DNA of 16,602 nt. Origin: JAQGJA01 sp965651535 (GTDB lineage Bacteria > Pseudomonadota > Alphaproteobacteria > Micavibrionales > SZUA-601). The stretch is taken from contig CBFGSX010000029.1 in assembly GCA_965651535.1 (NCBI GenBank), positions 1 through 16,602 of the forward strand, written 5' to 3'. How positions within the stretch are numbered: the first letter of the stretch is position 1; the number at the start of each line of letters is the position of its first letter. The position numbers and the translations under genes were made by a program. This document shows positions 7,949-15,391 of this stretch, piece after piece. The notes under the pieces are model-generated. The model made no database searches. It saw only the letters and a list, made by a program, of their open reading frames with translations, and had not been told where the DNA came from.

Positions 7949-8887
7949 ATGCAAAAATTTCACAACATTCTTTTCGTCAGCCACGGCGCAACCGACGATA
8001 CGGACGCGCTGAAACAAGCTTTGAGCATCGCCCGCAACAACAAGGCCGAATTCAAGGCACTGATCACCTGTCCCGAGCTGCCCAAAAAAATGAACGAATA
8101 CCGCGAGAAATATCTTGCCTCGCTGAAAGAAAATCTCGAAAAATCGATCGCCACCGCGCGTGACACGCTGAACATTTCCGAATCCGATCTTGCGACAACG
8201 ATCGAAGTCGAATGCGGCAAGACGCCCTCGATCCGCATCATCCGCCACGCAATCAAGGGCGGGCACGATCTGGTCATCAAACAGGCCGAGCCGCAGGAAG
8301 ATAAAAAGGGCTTCAAGGCACTTGATATGGATTTGCTGCGCAAATGCCCCTGTGCCGTCTGGCTGTGCCGCCCCATCACCGCTTCGCGTGACGATATCCG
8401 CGTCGCCGTGGCCGTCGATCCCGAAAGCGAGGAGCAGGCTGGACACGACCTGACGCTGCGCCTGTTGCAGCTTTCACGCAGCCTTGCCGACACGTGCGAC
8501 GGCACTTTGGACGTCGTGTCCTGCTGGTCTTACGAGCTCGAAAACGAGCTGCGCTATAATGTCTGGATCAAGATGCCGGAAAAGGAACTGGCCGAACTCG
8601 TTGAACAGGCAAGAGCCGACCACCGCGCTTTGCTTGATGCCACCCTTGCCAAATCAACCATCGGCGGACAGAACGAGATTCATCACCTCAAAGGTGCGCC
8701 CGAGAAAAACATCCCCGAATTCGTCGACCGAAACGGCGTCGATATCCTGGTCATGGGGACAGTAGCCCGCACCGGTATTCCCGGATTCATCTTCGGCAAC
8801 ACCGCCGAAAACGTGGTGCAGGAAATCGGCTGTTCGCTTCTGGCGCTCAAGCCCAACGGGTTCGTCTCACCCATCAAAGCCTATTAA
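7949..8887 (+). CDS. Tandem-domain universal stress protein (UspE-like)
   Basis: 312 aa from ATG 7949; an in-frame GTG at 7937 would add four residues, but the purine-rich GTGAGAGA just before 7949 makes the ATG the better start. Two universal-stress domains are visible, roughly residues 1-145 and 150-305. The first begins with KFHNILFVSHGATDD; the second begins with DIRVAVAVDPES and ends with ILVMGTVARTGIPGFIFGNT. The nucleotide-binding motif near 270-285 is degenerate: G270-T-V-A273 and then G283-N, where ATP-binding Usp proteins have GxxG and G[ST], as is common in UspE-type proteins. No catalytic reaction is expected; the likely role is stress survival. It lies 27 bases after ftsH and 11 bases before the glucosidase gene, so it is probably co-transcribed with both. 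Confidence 0.86.
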   Translation: MQKFHNILFVSHGATDDTDALKQALSIARNNKAEFKALITCPELPKKMNEYREKYLASLKENLEKSIATARDTLNISESDLATTIEVECGKTPSIRIIRHAIKGGHDLVIKQAEPQEDKKGFKALDMDLLRKCPCAVWLCRPITASRDDIRVAVAVDPESEEQAGHDLTLRLLQLSRSLADTCDGTLDVVSCWSYELENELRYNVWIKMPEKELAELVEQARADHRALLDATLAKSTIGGQNEIHHLKGAPEKNIPEFVDRNGVDILVMGTVARTGIPGFIFGNTAENVVQEIGCSLLALKPNGFVSPIKAY

Positions 8888-8898
8888 AAGGAAGTCTT

Positions 8899-10503
8899 AT
8901 GGCGCATGAATGGTGGCGCGGCGGCGTTATTTACCAGATTTATCCGCGCAGCTTCATGGACAATAACGGCGACGGCATCGGCGATCTCGACGGGATCATC
9001 GGCAAGCTGGACTATGTGGCTTCTTTGGGCGTGGACGCGATCTGGCTGTCGCCGTTTTTCAAATCACCGATGAAGGATTTCGGTTACGACATTTCCGATT
9101 ACCGCGAGGTCGATCCGATGTTCGGCACGCTGGACGATTTTCGCCGTCTGCTGGACGAGGCACACAAACGCAACATCAAAATCATCATCGATCAGGTCTG
9201 GGCGCATACAAGCGACCAGCACCGCTGGTTCACCGAAAGCCGCCAGAATAAAACCAACGCTAAATCCGACTGGTATATCTGGGCCGACGCCAAGCCCGAC
9301 GGGACACCGCCCAATAACTGGCTGTCGGTCTTTGGCGGCTCGGCGTGGACATGGGACACGCGGCGCGAGCAATATTACCTGCACCATTATTTGCCGTCGC
9401 AGCCGAAACTCAATCTGCGCCACCTCGAGGTCAAGTCCCAGATTCATTGTCTGGCGCGTTACTGGCTGGATATGGGCGTGGACGGCTTCCGTCTCGACAC
9501 CGTGCATCATTACCTGCACGACCCCGAATTGCGCGACAACAAGCCGCGCCCGAAAGACGTGCCGATCCCCAGCGACATTCCCGCAGCCAACCCGCTCAGC
9601 CGCCAGATCCGCGAGCATTGCAGCGCGCATGCCGACACCGTTGCCTTCCTTCAGGAATTGCGCGCTCTGACAAACGAATATCCAGACCGCGTGCTGTTGG
9701 CCGAGGTCGGCGGCGAGGATTGCGAGGCGCTGGCCTGTTCCTATGTGCAAAACGGCAGCCGCTTGCATCTGGCTTATACATTTAGCCTGATGGAAAAACG
9801 CTTCGACAAGGAAATGGCCAACGGCATCATCCGCCATGTCGAGGATATGATCGGCGACGGCTGGCTGTGCTGGGCCACCGGCAATCACGACAATATGCGC
9901 GTCGTCTCGCGCTGGCCGCACGAAGCGCCCAGCCATGTCTTTGCGCGTTTTGCGCTGGCTTTCGGCCTTTCCCTGCGCGGCACGTTCTGCCTGTATCAGG
10001 GCGAGGAGCTGGGCCTGCCCGAGGCCGAGGTGCCGTTCAAATTGCTGCAAGACCCTTACGGCATTGCGTTTTATCCCGAATACAAGGGCCGCGACGGCAG
10101 CCGCACGCCCATACCGTGGCTCAAGAATGCGCACCATGCGGGGTTCAGCGACCGCAACCGCAAGACTTGGCTGCCCATCACCGAGCCGCATCGCGAGCGC
10201 GCCGTTTCAACGCAACAGGAGGAACACGACTCCACGTTGAATTTCACGCGCGCCCTGCTGAAATGGCGCAAGGAAAATCCGGCCATTCAATACGGCTCGA
10301 TAAAATTGCTCGACACGCCCGAGCATGTCATCGGCTTTGAACGCGAGCATGAAGGCCGGCGCATCGCCTGCGTCTTTAACGCGCAAAACGCCACGATTGC
10401 CATGCCCGCCCTCGCCGGAAGGCTCGACCCGATCAGCTGGGGCGCGTCTTTGGATGGAAAATCCCTGACACTCGAGCCCTATGGTTTTGGTTTTATTACA
10501 TGA
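8899..10503 (+). CDS. GH13 alpha-glucosidase
   Basis: 534 aa, the usual length for bacterial exo-alpha-glucosidases of family GH13; no signal peptide, so cytoplasmic. The TIM-barrel begins with VIYQIYPRSFMDNNGDGIGD. The four conserved regions are present: region I DQVWAHTS (98-105, with H103), region II GFRLDTVH with nucleophile D200, region III LLAEVGG with acid/base E269, and region IV NHDN with D331. The Asn usually found before His in region I is Ala (A102); related alpha-glucosidases also vary here. It probably releases glucose from the non-reducing end of alpha-glucosides (maltose, trehalose or sucrose type); the exact substrate cannot be read from sequence. AAAGGAAG lies just before ATG 8899. 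Trehalose or maltose hydrolysis next to a stress protein would fit osmotic adaptation, but this is inference. Confidence 0.9.
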   Translation: MAHEWWRGGVIYQIYPRSFMDNNGDGIGDLDGIIGKLDYVASLGVDAIWLSPFFKSPMKDFGYDISDYREVDPMFGTLDDFRRLLDEAHKRNIKIIIDQVWAHTSDQHRWFTESRQNKTNAKSDWYIWADAKPDGTPPNNWLSVFGGSAWTWDTRREQYYLHHYLPSQPKLNLRHLEVKSQIHCLARYWLDMGVDGFRLDTVHHYLHDPELRDNKPRPKDVPIPSDIPAANPLSRQIREHCSAHADTVAFLQELRALTNEYPDRVLLAEVGGEDCEALACSYVQNGSRLHLAYTFSLMEKRFDKEMANGIIRHVEDMIGDGWLCWATGNHDNMRVVSRWPHEAPSHVFARFALAFGLSLRGTFCLYQGEELGLPEAEVPFKLLQDPYGIAFYPEYKGRDGSRTPIPWLKNAHHAGFSDRNRKTWLPITEPHRERAVSTQQEEHDSTLNFTRALLKWRKENPAIQYGSIKLLDTPEHVIGFEREHEGRRIACVFNAQNATIAMPALAGRLDPISWGASLDGKSLTLEPYGFGFIT

Positions 10504-10577
10504 TTTTAGGGGAATCTTGAAACATTCTGCCCTATACTGTGACTTGATTTGACCCCGATTCCAGCCAGAATGGCCCT

Positions 10578-11933
10578 ATGAGCGCACGCAAATATTTCGG
10601 CACAGACGGCATCCGCGGCCAGGCCAACGCGGAACCCATGACCGCCACCACGGCGATGAAGGTCGCCCAGGCCGCCGCGCTCTATTTCAAGAAAACCGTC
10701 GGCAACCACCGCCCCAAAGTCGTCATCGGCAAGGATACGCGCCTGAGCGGCTATATGCTGGAACAGGCGATGACGGCGGGCTTCCTGTCGATGGGCATGG
10801 ATGTCACCCTCGTCGGCCCCATGCCGACTCCGGCGATTGCGATGCTGACGCGCTCCCTTCGCGCCGATCTGGGCGTGATGATTTCGGCCAGCCACAACCC
10901 GTTTCACGATAACGGCATCAAACTCTTCGGCGAGGACGGCTACAAACTTTCGGACAATGTCGAGCTTGAGATCGAAAAACTGATCGACAGCGATTTGTCG
11001 GAGTTTCTTGCCGGCCCCGAGGATATCGGCCGCGCCAAGCGCGTCGACGAAGAAGGCGGACGCTATGTCGAGTTCGTCAAATCGACCTTCCCGAAAAATA
11101 TGTCGCTGCACGGTTTGAAAATCGTAATCGATTGCGCCAACGGTGCCGCATACAAAGTCGCGCCGAAAATTCTGTGGGAGCTGGGCGCCGAGGTTATTCC
11201 GCTTGGCGTCGATCCCAACGGCAAAAACATCAATAAAAACTGCGGCGCTACGCATACGCTGGCCATGCAGGAAGCCGTCATCGCGCATCAGGCCGATATC
11301 GGCATCGCGCTGGACGGCGACGCCGACCGCCTGATCGTCTGCGACGAAAAAGGCCAGCGCATCGACGGCGATCAGATCATGGGCGTCATCGCCCGTGCCT
11401 GGCACGCGCAAGGAAGATTGAACAAAAACGGCGTCGTCATGACCACCATGTCCAATCTGGGCCTCGAGCGTTTTCTGACCTCGATGGGGCTGCATCTTGT
11501 GCGCACCGCTGTCGGCGATCGCTATGTGCTCGAGAAAATGCGTCAGGACGGTTACAACCTGGGCGGCGAACAATCGGGGCATTTCATCACCCTCGACACC
11601 AGCACGACCGGCGACGGGCTGATGGCTGCGCTTCAGGTTTTGGCGGCGCTCAAGGAATCCGGCAAGGCGGCCTCCGAAACGCTCAACGTCTTTACCCCTG
11701 CGCCGCAAATTCTGAAAAACGTCCGCTTCGACGGCGTCAATCCGTTGGAGGCCGACCATTTCAAAGACTATCTCAAGGCCGCCGAGGCCCAAATGGCCGG
11801 AAAAGGCCGCATCCTTGTGCGTAAATCCGGCACCGAGAGCCTTATCCGCGTTATGGCCGAAGGCGACAACCCGGAGGAAGTTCAACGGGTTGTGGACGAT
11901 ATTTGCGAACGGTTAACCCGCTCTGCGGCATAA
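10578..11933 (+). CDS. glmM: GlmM, phosphoglucosamine mutase
   Basis: 451 aa, typical length. GlmM converts glucosamine-6-phosphate to glucosamine-1-phosphate, feeding UDP-GlcNAc synthesis for peptidoglycan and lipopolysaccharide. The N-terminus RKYFGTDGIRGQAN is the family signature. The active-site phosphoserine is S105 in SASHNPFHDNGIKLF, the metal-binding loop is DGDADR at 246-251, and GGEQSGH gives the sugar-specificity loop. The phosphate-binding loop near the C-terminus is SGTES (417-421). The start at ATG 10578 has no strong ribosome site; the ATG 8 bases upstream is out of frame. It lies 74 bases after the glucosidase gene. Confidence 0.98.
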   Translation: MSARKYFGTDGIRGQANAEPMTATTAMKVAQAAALYFKKTVGNHRPKVVIGKDTRLSGYMLEQAMTAGFLSMGMDVTLVGPMPTPAIAMLTRSLRADLGVMISASHNPFHDNGIKLFGEDGYKLSDNVELEIEKLIDSDLSEFLAGPEDIGRAKRVDEEGGRYVEFVKSTFPKNMSLHGLKIVIDCANGAAYKVAPKILWELGAEVIPLGVDPNGKNINKNCGATHTLAMQEAVIAHQADIGIALDGDADRLIVCDEKGQRIDGDQIMGVIARAWHAQGRLNKNGVVMTTMSNLGLERFLTSMGLHLVRTAVGDRYVLEKMRQDGYNLGGEQSGHFITLDTSTTGDGLMAALQVLAALKESGKAASETLNVFTPAPQILKNVRFDGVNPLEADHFKDYLKAAEAQMAGKGRILVRKSGTESLIRVMAEGDNPEEVQRVVDDICERLTRSAA

Positions 11934-11969
11934 TGGGCTTCCTGTCCCTTTTTGGCCCGAATCCGTCTT

Positions 11970-12734
11970 ATGCAACATAACATATTGGTTTTAAGTAGTT
12001 TTTTTAGCCGCACCGGCACGGGTCTGTCCCGCGCCATGCGCATGATCAACGATATGGGCCATATTCCGCGGCCCGTCATCAGCGCGATCAACACCTCCAA
12101 GGATTTGGGCGCCAGCCGCAAGGATCTTTTTTGCATCCCCTCGGATGTCGTCATGGCGCAGGTTGAACGCACCATCGAATCCTGGCCCGTGGACGCGATC
12201 AAGCTCGGGTTTATCGGCGCGGCCGAAACCCAAACCAAGATCAGCGAACGCCTCGCCCAGCTGAAAAAAGAACGCGGCGTGCCGATCGTCCTGAATCCGT
12301 GCCTGCTCAACGATGACGGCAACAGCCAGGCCACGCTCGACGAGGTCAACGCGCTCAAGCGCGATTTGTTCCTGATCGCCGATGTCGTCACCCCCAGCGT
12401 CGCCGAAGCCGAAGCCTTGACCGGCATGACGATCCGCGATCTGAACGATATGCAGAACGCGGCCGATATGCTGCTGACGCTTGGCCCGCGTGCGGTACTG
12501 CTGCGCGGCGGCGACTTTCAAGAAGATCAGGTCATTGATTTGCTGGCGACCGATACGGCGCAGCTCACGTTCAACGCGCCGCGCCTGCTGCGCAATAACG
12601 TCAGCGGCCGCAGCGGCTTTGGCGGCGTTGTCGCCTGCGCCATCGCGGTCGGCCTGGCCAAGGGTCAGAATTTCGAGGTCTGCGTCGAAAACGCCCTGAC
12701 CCAGATCAAAAAGATGTATCTGTCGGAACTTTAA
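11970..12734 (+). CDS. Divergent ThiD-like (hydroxymethylpyrimidine kinase family) protein
   Basis: 254 aa from ATG 11970; an in-frame TTG at 11952 adds six residues without improving the fold, so ATG is preferred. The overall pattern is that of the ribokinase-fold ThiD family (HMP / HMP-phosphate kinase of thiamin synthesis): VVTPSVAEAEALTGMTI matches the TPNxxEAExLxG block, AVLLRGGD matches the AVLxKGGH block, and FNAPRL precedes the C-terminal motif. Two hallmark sites are changed. The N-terminal SGGAGIQAD loop reads SRTGTGLSRA, and the anion-hole/catalytic GTGC (or GTGD) reads GFGG, with G219 where the catalytic Cys/Asp should be. It is either a non-kinase paralogue or a diverged enzyme. 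The frame is intact with no internal stop, arguing against a pseudogene. It lies 36 bases after glmM, same strand. Confidence 0.72.
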   Translation: MQHNILVLSSFFSRTGTGLSRAMRMINDMGHIPRPVISAINTSKDLGASRKDLFCIPSDVVMAQVERTIESWPVDAIKLGFIGAAETQTKISERLAQLKKERGVPIVLNPCLLNDDGNSQATLDEVNALKRDLFLIADVVTPSVAEAEALTGMTIRDLNDMQNAADMLLTLGPRAVLLRGGDFQEDQVIDLLATDTAQLTFNAPRLLRNNVSGRSGFGGVVACAIAVGLAKGQNFEVCVENALTQIKKMYLSEL

Positions 12735-12840
12735 GGATTTCGCGCCTTAAACCCTTCTTATCTGCTTGAAAAAAGAGGTAAGAAAAGGCTTCAAACCCCG
12801 CCGTAAATCGTGTAAAACCAAGCCTCTTGCATTCCAGTGC

Positions 12841-12930
12841 GGAGAGGTGGCCGAGTGGTTGAAGGCGCACGCCTGGAAAGTGTGTATACGGGAAACCGTA
12901 TCGAGAGTTCGAATCTCTTCCTCTCCGCCA
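12841..12930 (+). tRNA. tRNA-Ser(GGA)
   Basis: A 90-base class II tRNA with encoded CCA end. Acceptor arms GGAGAGG and CCTCTCC pair perfectly. The anticodon stem CACGC (12868-12872) pairs with GTGTG (12880-12884, one G-U), and the loop CTGGAAA places anticodon GGA at 12875-12877, reading UCC and UCU. The long variable arm forms a stem (ATACGG / CCGTAT), as expected for serine. The T arm is AGAG-TTCGAAT-CTCT. It is followed directly by the accessory region, and tRNA-Ser genes are frequent integration sites, though no repeated 3' end is visible in the window. Confidence 0.98.
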
Positions 12931-13098
12931 TCTAGTCACCCTGATTCCCCTATTCTGAGAAATTGGCCGCTCTTGCCCGCATTTTGCGGGGGTTTCAGCA
13001 TACCGGAACTGAGAGAACACTCTACGATCAAGGAAAATGCCCAAGAATGCCGCTTGTTCTCTGCGACTCAATTTTACAGGTCACTTCGATTAATGGAT
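12931..13098. other. Junction between tRNA-Ser and the recombinase gene; no gene seen
   Basis: 168 bases without a convincing gene. It contains a weak stem CCCGC (12976-12980) / GCGGG (12986-12990) with loop ATTTT and no T tract, which could be a poor tRNA terminator. It also holds an 8-base inverted repeat AGAGAACA (13012-13019) / TGTTCTCT (13055-13062). ACAGGTCAC at 13076-13084 is repeated beyond the other end of the recombinase module at 15064-15072. The left end of the integrated element should lie here, but the exact point cannot be fixed. Confidence 0.35.
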
Positions 13099-14622
13099 TT
13101 AGGCTGAAAGCCCGATTTCTAGGCTAGAATCGATCAGACGCCCTACATACCGGGCGCTAAGATTCTCACGTTTGGCAATTTCTTCGATGGAAATCCCATC
13201 ATAAAATTCATCTCGCCAGACAATCCCACGAACCCAGTTTTTGAGCTCAACAGGGCTGAGAGCAAAAGGGTCGGATTTGCCGGAGGGCGTCTGAGGAACC
13301 AGAATCACCCTGTCTGCACGTCTTGTCTGAAAGGGCACGGTTTGAATGTCGGTTTCTAGTGCGTCCAAAATTTGAAGCGACAACTTCTCTGATAACAGGC
13401 TCGCCAAGCACTTTACGGATAACTGAATTTCGATGGATTGTTCATTGACAATCACCCTGTCTAAAATCTCGGCAGCTATATTGGCTGTCTTTGTATATTT
13501 TAAAACAGTATATAAAGCGCCATCATCCGTATCTTTTAAATTTAAAGCCCGTTTGATCCAAGCAGGATCTACCAACAATCCTTTGATACGATCTTTCACT
13601 AGATTTTCAATTTGTCCTGCCGGAATCCTTGCCATTATATGAAGCGGATGACCACGTTTCACTTTGAGAGCATCATTCATATAATATCGATGCTTCTTTT
13701 TACCTCTATATGTCATACTTGTCGTATATCGGTTTCCATTACGGTCATACAGCTTTCCTTTTAAAAATCCTTCAGACTTTCTATGTTCAAGACCTCGCAG
13801 TTTGGTCGCGTGGCTCTGTAAGCGATTTTGAACCTTCTCCCATAAATTGATGTCAATGATCGCTTCGTGAAGCGCTTCATACTCATGTCCCTTATGCCGT
13901 ATTTTCCCAATGTAAATAGGATTGGTCAGGATCGTATATAAATGTCCTCGGCTGAATGCACGACCGCCACGTCTTGTTCCACTTCTTGTGGTAATTGATT
14001 TTGTTGTAATTCCCAATTTTTTAAGCTGCGTCAAATTTCCAAGCTCAAGATATTTCTCAAATATTAGTCGAACAGTCTCTGCTTCCTTTTTATTGATATA
14101 GAGTCTGCGATCTTTAAGGTCGTATCCCAACGGTACGTTGCCGCCCATCCACATACCTTTCTTTTTACTGGCCGCTACTTTATCACGAATGCGCTCGCCC
14201 GTGACTTCGCGCTCAAACTGAGCAAATGATAGAAGAACATTCAGCGTCAGCCGCCCCATGGAAGTTGTCGTATTGAACGACTGCGTTACGCTGACAAAAG
14301 TAACCCCATGCTTATCGAACACCTCGACCAGTTTAGAAAAGTCCATCAAAGATCGTGTCAAACGGTCGATTTTATAAACAACCACGATATCAATCTTTCC
14401 AGCCTGAATATCAGCAATCAATTGCTTCAGCGCCGGACGCTCCATATTCCCACCGGAATACCCGCCATCATCATATCGAGTTTTAACTTTGATCCAGCCT
14501 TCGGATTTCTGACTGGCAATATAAGCGGCGCATGACTCAGCCTGAGCATCAAGGCTGTTGAATTCCTGGTCCAGTCCTTCTTCTGTGGACTTACGGGTAT
14601 AGATGGCGCAGCGTTTGGTCAT
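13099..14622 (-). CDS. Large serine recombinase (site-specific integrase)
   Basis: 507 aa. The N-terminal resolvase domain (about 1-150) has catalytic S12 in CAIYTRKSTEEG, the DAQ segment at 25-27, GGYSGGNMERP at 53-63 and the arginine-containing KIDRLTR at 84-90. The recombinase domain (about 165-265) includes PLGYDLKDRRLYINKKEAE and ILTNPIYIGKIRHKGHEYEA. Where many large serine recombinases carry a four-Cys zinc ribbon, this one has LYDRNGNRYTTSMTYRGKK and no Cys pair, a variant seen in DUF2924-linked recombinases. The C-terminal ~30 residues (ISIEEIAKRENLSARYVGRL) resemble a helix-turn-helix. The ATG overlaps the DUF2924 stop (ATGA), so the two are translationally coupled. It should catalyse integration and excision of the island; the att sites are not established. 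Confidence 0.93.
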   Translation of the reverse strand: MTKRCAIYTRKSTEEGLDQEFNSLDAQAESCAAYIASQKSEGWIKVKTRYDDGGYSGGNMERPALKQLIADIQAGKIDIVVVYKIDRLTRSLMDFSKLVEVFDKHGVTFVSVTQSFNTTTSMGRLTLNVLLSFAQFEREVTGERIRDKVAASKKKGMWMGGNVPLGYDLKDRRLYINKKEAETVRLIFEKYLELGNLTQLKKLGITTKSITTRSGTRRGGRAFSRGHLYTILTNPIYIGKIRHKGHEYEALHEAIIDINLWEKVQNRLQSHATKLRGLEHRKSEGFLKGKLYDRNGNRYTTSMTYRGKKKHRYYMNDALKVKRGHPLHIMARIPAGQIENLVKDRIKGLLVDPAWIKRALNLKDTDDGALYTVLKYTKTANIAAEILDRVIVNEQSIEIQLSVKCLASLLSEKLSLQILDALETDIQTVPFQTRRADRVILVPQTPSGKSDPFALSPVELKNWVRGIVWRDEFYDGISIEEIAKRENLSARYVGRLIDSSLEIGLSA

Positions 14623-15050
14623 ACCGCACCTTTCCGCTTCTTAAGGCCAAAGAATACCCACCCATTCCAGCGCGTTCCCGTGATATGTGACGCGATTTCT
14701 GACAGGCTCGACCAAATCCGCCCTTCAAATCCAAATCCGTTTTCATGAACCATGACATAGTAGGTTTTGCCGCGATAGACGCGTATGATCTGTGTTCCAA
14801 CATCCAGACCTGACTGTTTGCCGTCAAATTCACCTTTATCCCGCTTATATTGCCTGACCAGCTGGTTTAGACGCACCTTCGGTCCTTCATCGAGCCATCT
14901 CCCTTGCAACTCAGCCTGTTTAAACACAATGCCCTTTTCAAGCATGGGGCGGCGTATGTAGCGGTGTGGCTGTTTCCGCCACAATTCCGCCCAAAGTGTG
15001 CGTAATTCAGGCACCGACAGAGCAATTAAATTATCAGGAATTTGCCGCAT
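14619..15050 (-). CDS. DUF2924 family protein, partner of the serine recombinase
   Basis: 143 aa. Matches the DUF2924 pattern: an N-terminal helix with LSVPELRTLWAELW, a central Arg/Lys-rich region, then GTQIIRVYRGKTYYVMVHEN, the segment FGFEGRIWSSLSEIASHITG and TRWNGWVFFGL near the end. The strand-rich, basic C-terminal half suggests DNA binding. Genes of this family typically lie directly upstream of serine recombinases in alphaproteobacterial islands; their biochemical role is not known to me, and an accessory or directionality function is inference. The start at 15050 is supported by a consensus GGAGGT (15061-15056 on the minus strand) 5 bases upstream, itself part of an inverted repeat. 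Its TGA overlaps the recombinase ATG by four bases. Confidence 0.88.
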   Translation of the reverse strand: MRQIPDNLIALSVPELRTLWAELWRKQPHRYIRRPMLEKGIVFKQAELQGRWLDEGPKVRLNQLVRQYKRDKGEFDGKQSGLDVGTQIIRVYRGKTYYVMVHENGFGFEGRIWSSLSEIASHITGTRWNGWVFFGLKKRKGAV

Positions 15051-15075
15051 ATGTGACCTCCAAACAGGTCACATA
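15050..15075 (-). promoter_or_regulatory. Perfect inverted repeat covering the ribosome site and start of the DUF2924 gene
   Basis: TATGTGACCT (15050-15059) and AGGTCACATA (15066-15075) are perfect 10-bp arms around a 6-base spacer. In the minus-strand mRNA, the last four bases of GGAGGT fall in the stem and the first two in the loop, while the A of the ATG closes the stem. This could be an operator for autoregulation, an RNA hairpin that masks the ribosome site, or a recombinase-binding site. The symmetry is directly visible; the role is inferred. Confidence 0.6.
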
Positions 15076-15391
15076 CACGCTCTATTCGCCAGAGAAGTCC
15101 AGTCAATTGTGAGAGTAAAGTTGGAAAGAATTAGCCATTCTGCTAATTTCTAAAAGTTATACAAACATGCCATTATTGGTTGACAGTGGGACGCAATAGA
15201 TTATTCAGGCCATGCCATAAATTGATAATTATGGAATTCCTTATGCTTGGCTTATAAGAAACTCTTCTCAAGATAATCTCTGATCGTAATCCCCCTTGAA
15301 ACTGATATTTCGCAGTTTTTTGTTAGCTTAGAAAATGATATTCTGGAGCTAGTGCTGAGACAATATCGCACAAGTTAATTTAGGTGTTTTG
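15076..15391. other. AT-rich divergent intergenic region between the DUF2924 gene and the long cargo gene
   Basis: 316 bases with no credible gene; the few ATG-initiated frames I followed end within about ten codons. It separates two divergent genes and so should hold both promoters. It contains inverted repeats AATTAGC (15129-15135) / GCTAATT (15142-15148) and CCATAA (15215-15220) / TTATGG (15229-15234). A possible plus-strand promoter is TTGACA at 15180-15185 with TATTCA at 15202-15207 (16-base spacer), weak in the -10. Confidence 0.4.
15079..15106 (-). promoter_or_regulatory. Possible promoter for the DUF2924-recombinase operon
   Basis: On the minus strand, TTGACT (complement of 15101-15106) is followed after 16 bases by TAGAGC (complement of 15079-15084). 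The -35 is good, the -10 poor. Transcription would begin within or next to the inverted repeat at 15050-15075, which fits an operator. Weak evidence. Confidence 0.25.

Noticed and set aside
9064..10191. 375-codon minus-strand frame opposite the glucosidase gene
   Set aside because: Shadow; the plus-strand GH13 catalytic motifs account for the sequence.
10517..10538. TTGAAA and TATACT upstream of glmM as a promoter
   Set aside because: The spacer is only 10 bases, far too short for a sigma-70 type promoter.
10506..11885. 459-codon minus-strand frame opposite glmM
   Set aside because: Shadow of a GC-rich gene with clear GlmM motifs on the plus strand.
12706..13071. 121-codon minus-strand frame over the tRNA-Ser gene
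   Set aside because: Its central residues (GRDSNSRYGFPYTHFPGVRL) are the well-known spurious translation of the antisense of a tRNA-Ser; no independent support.
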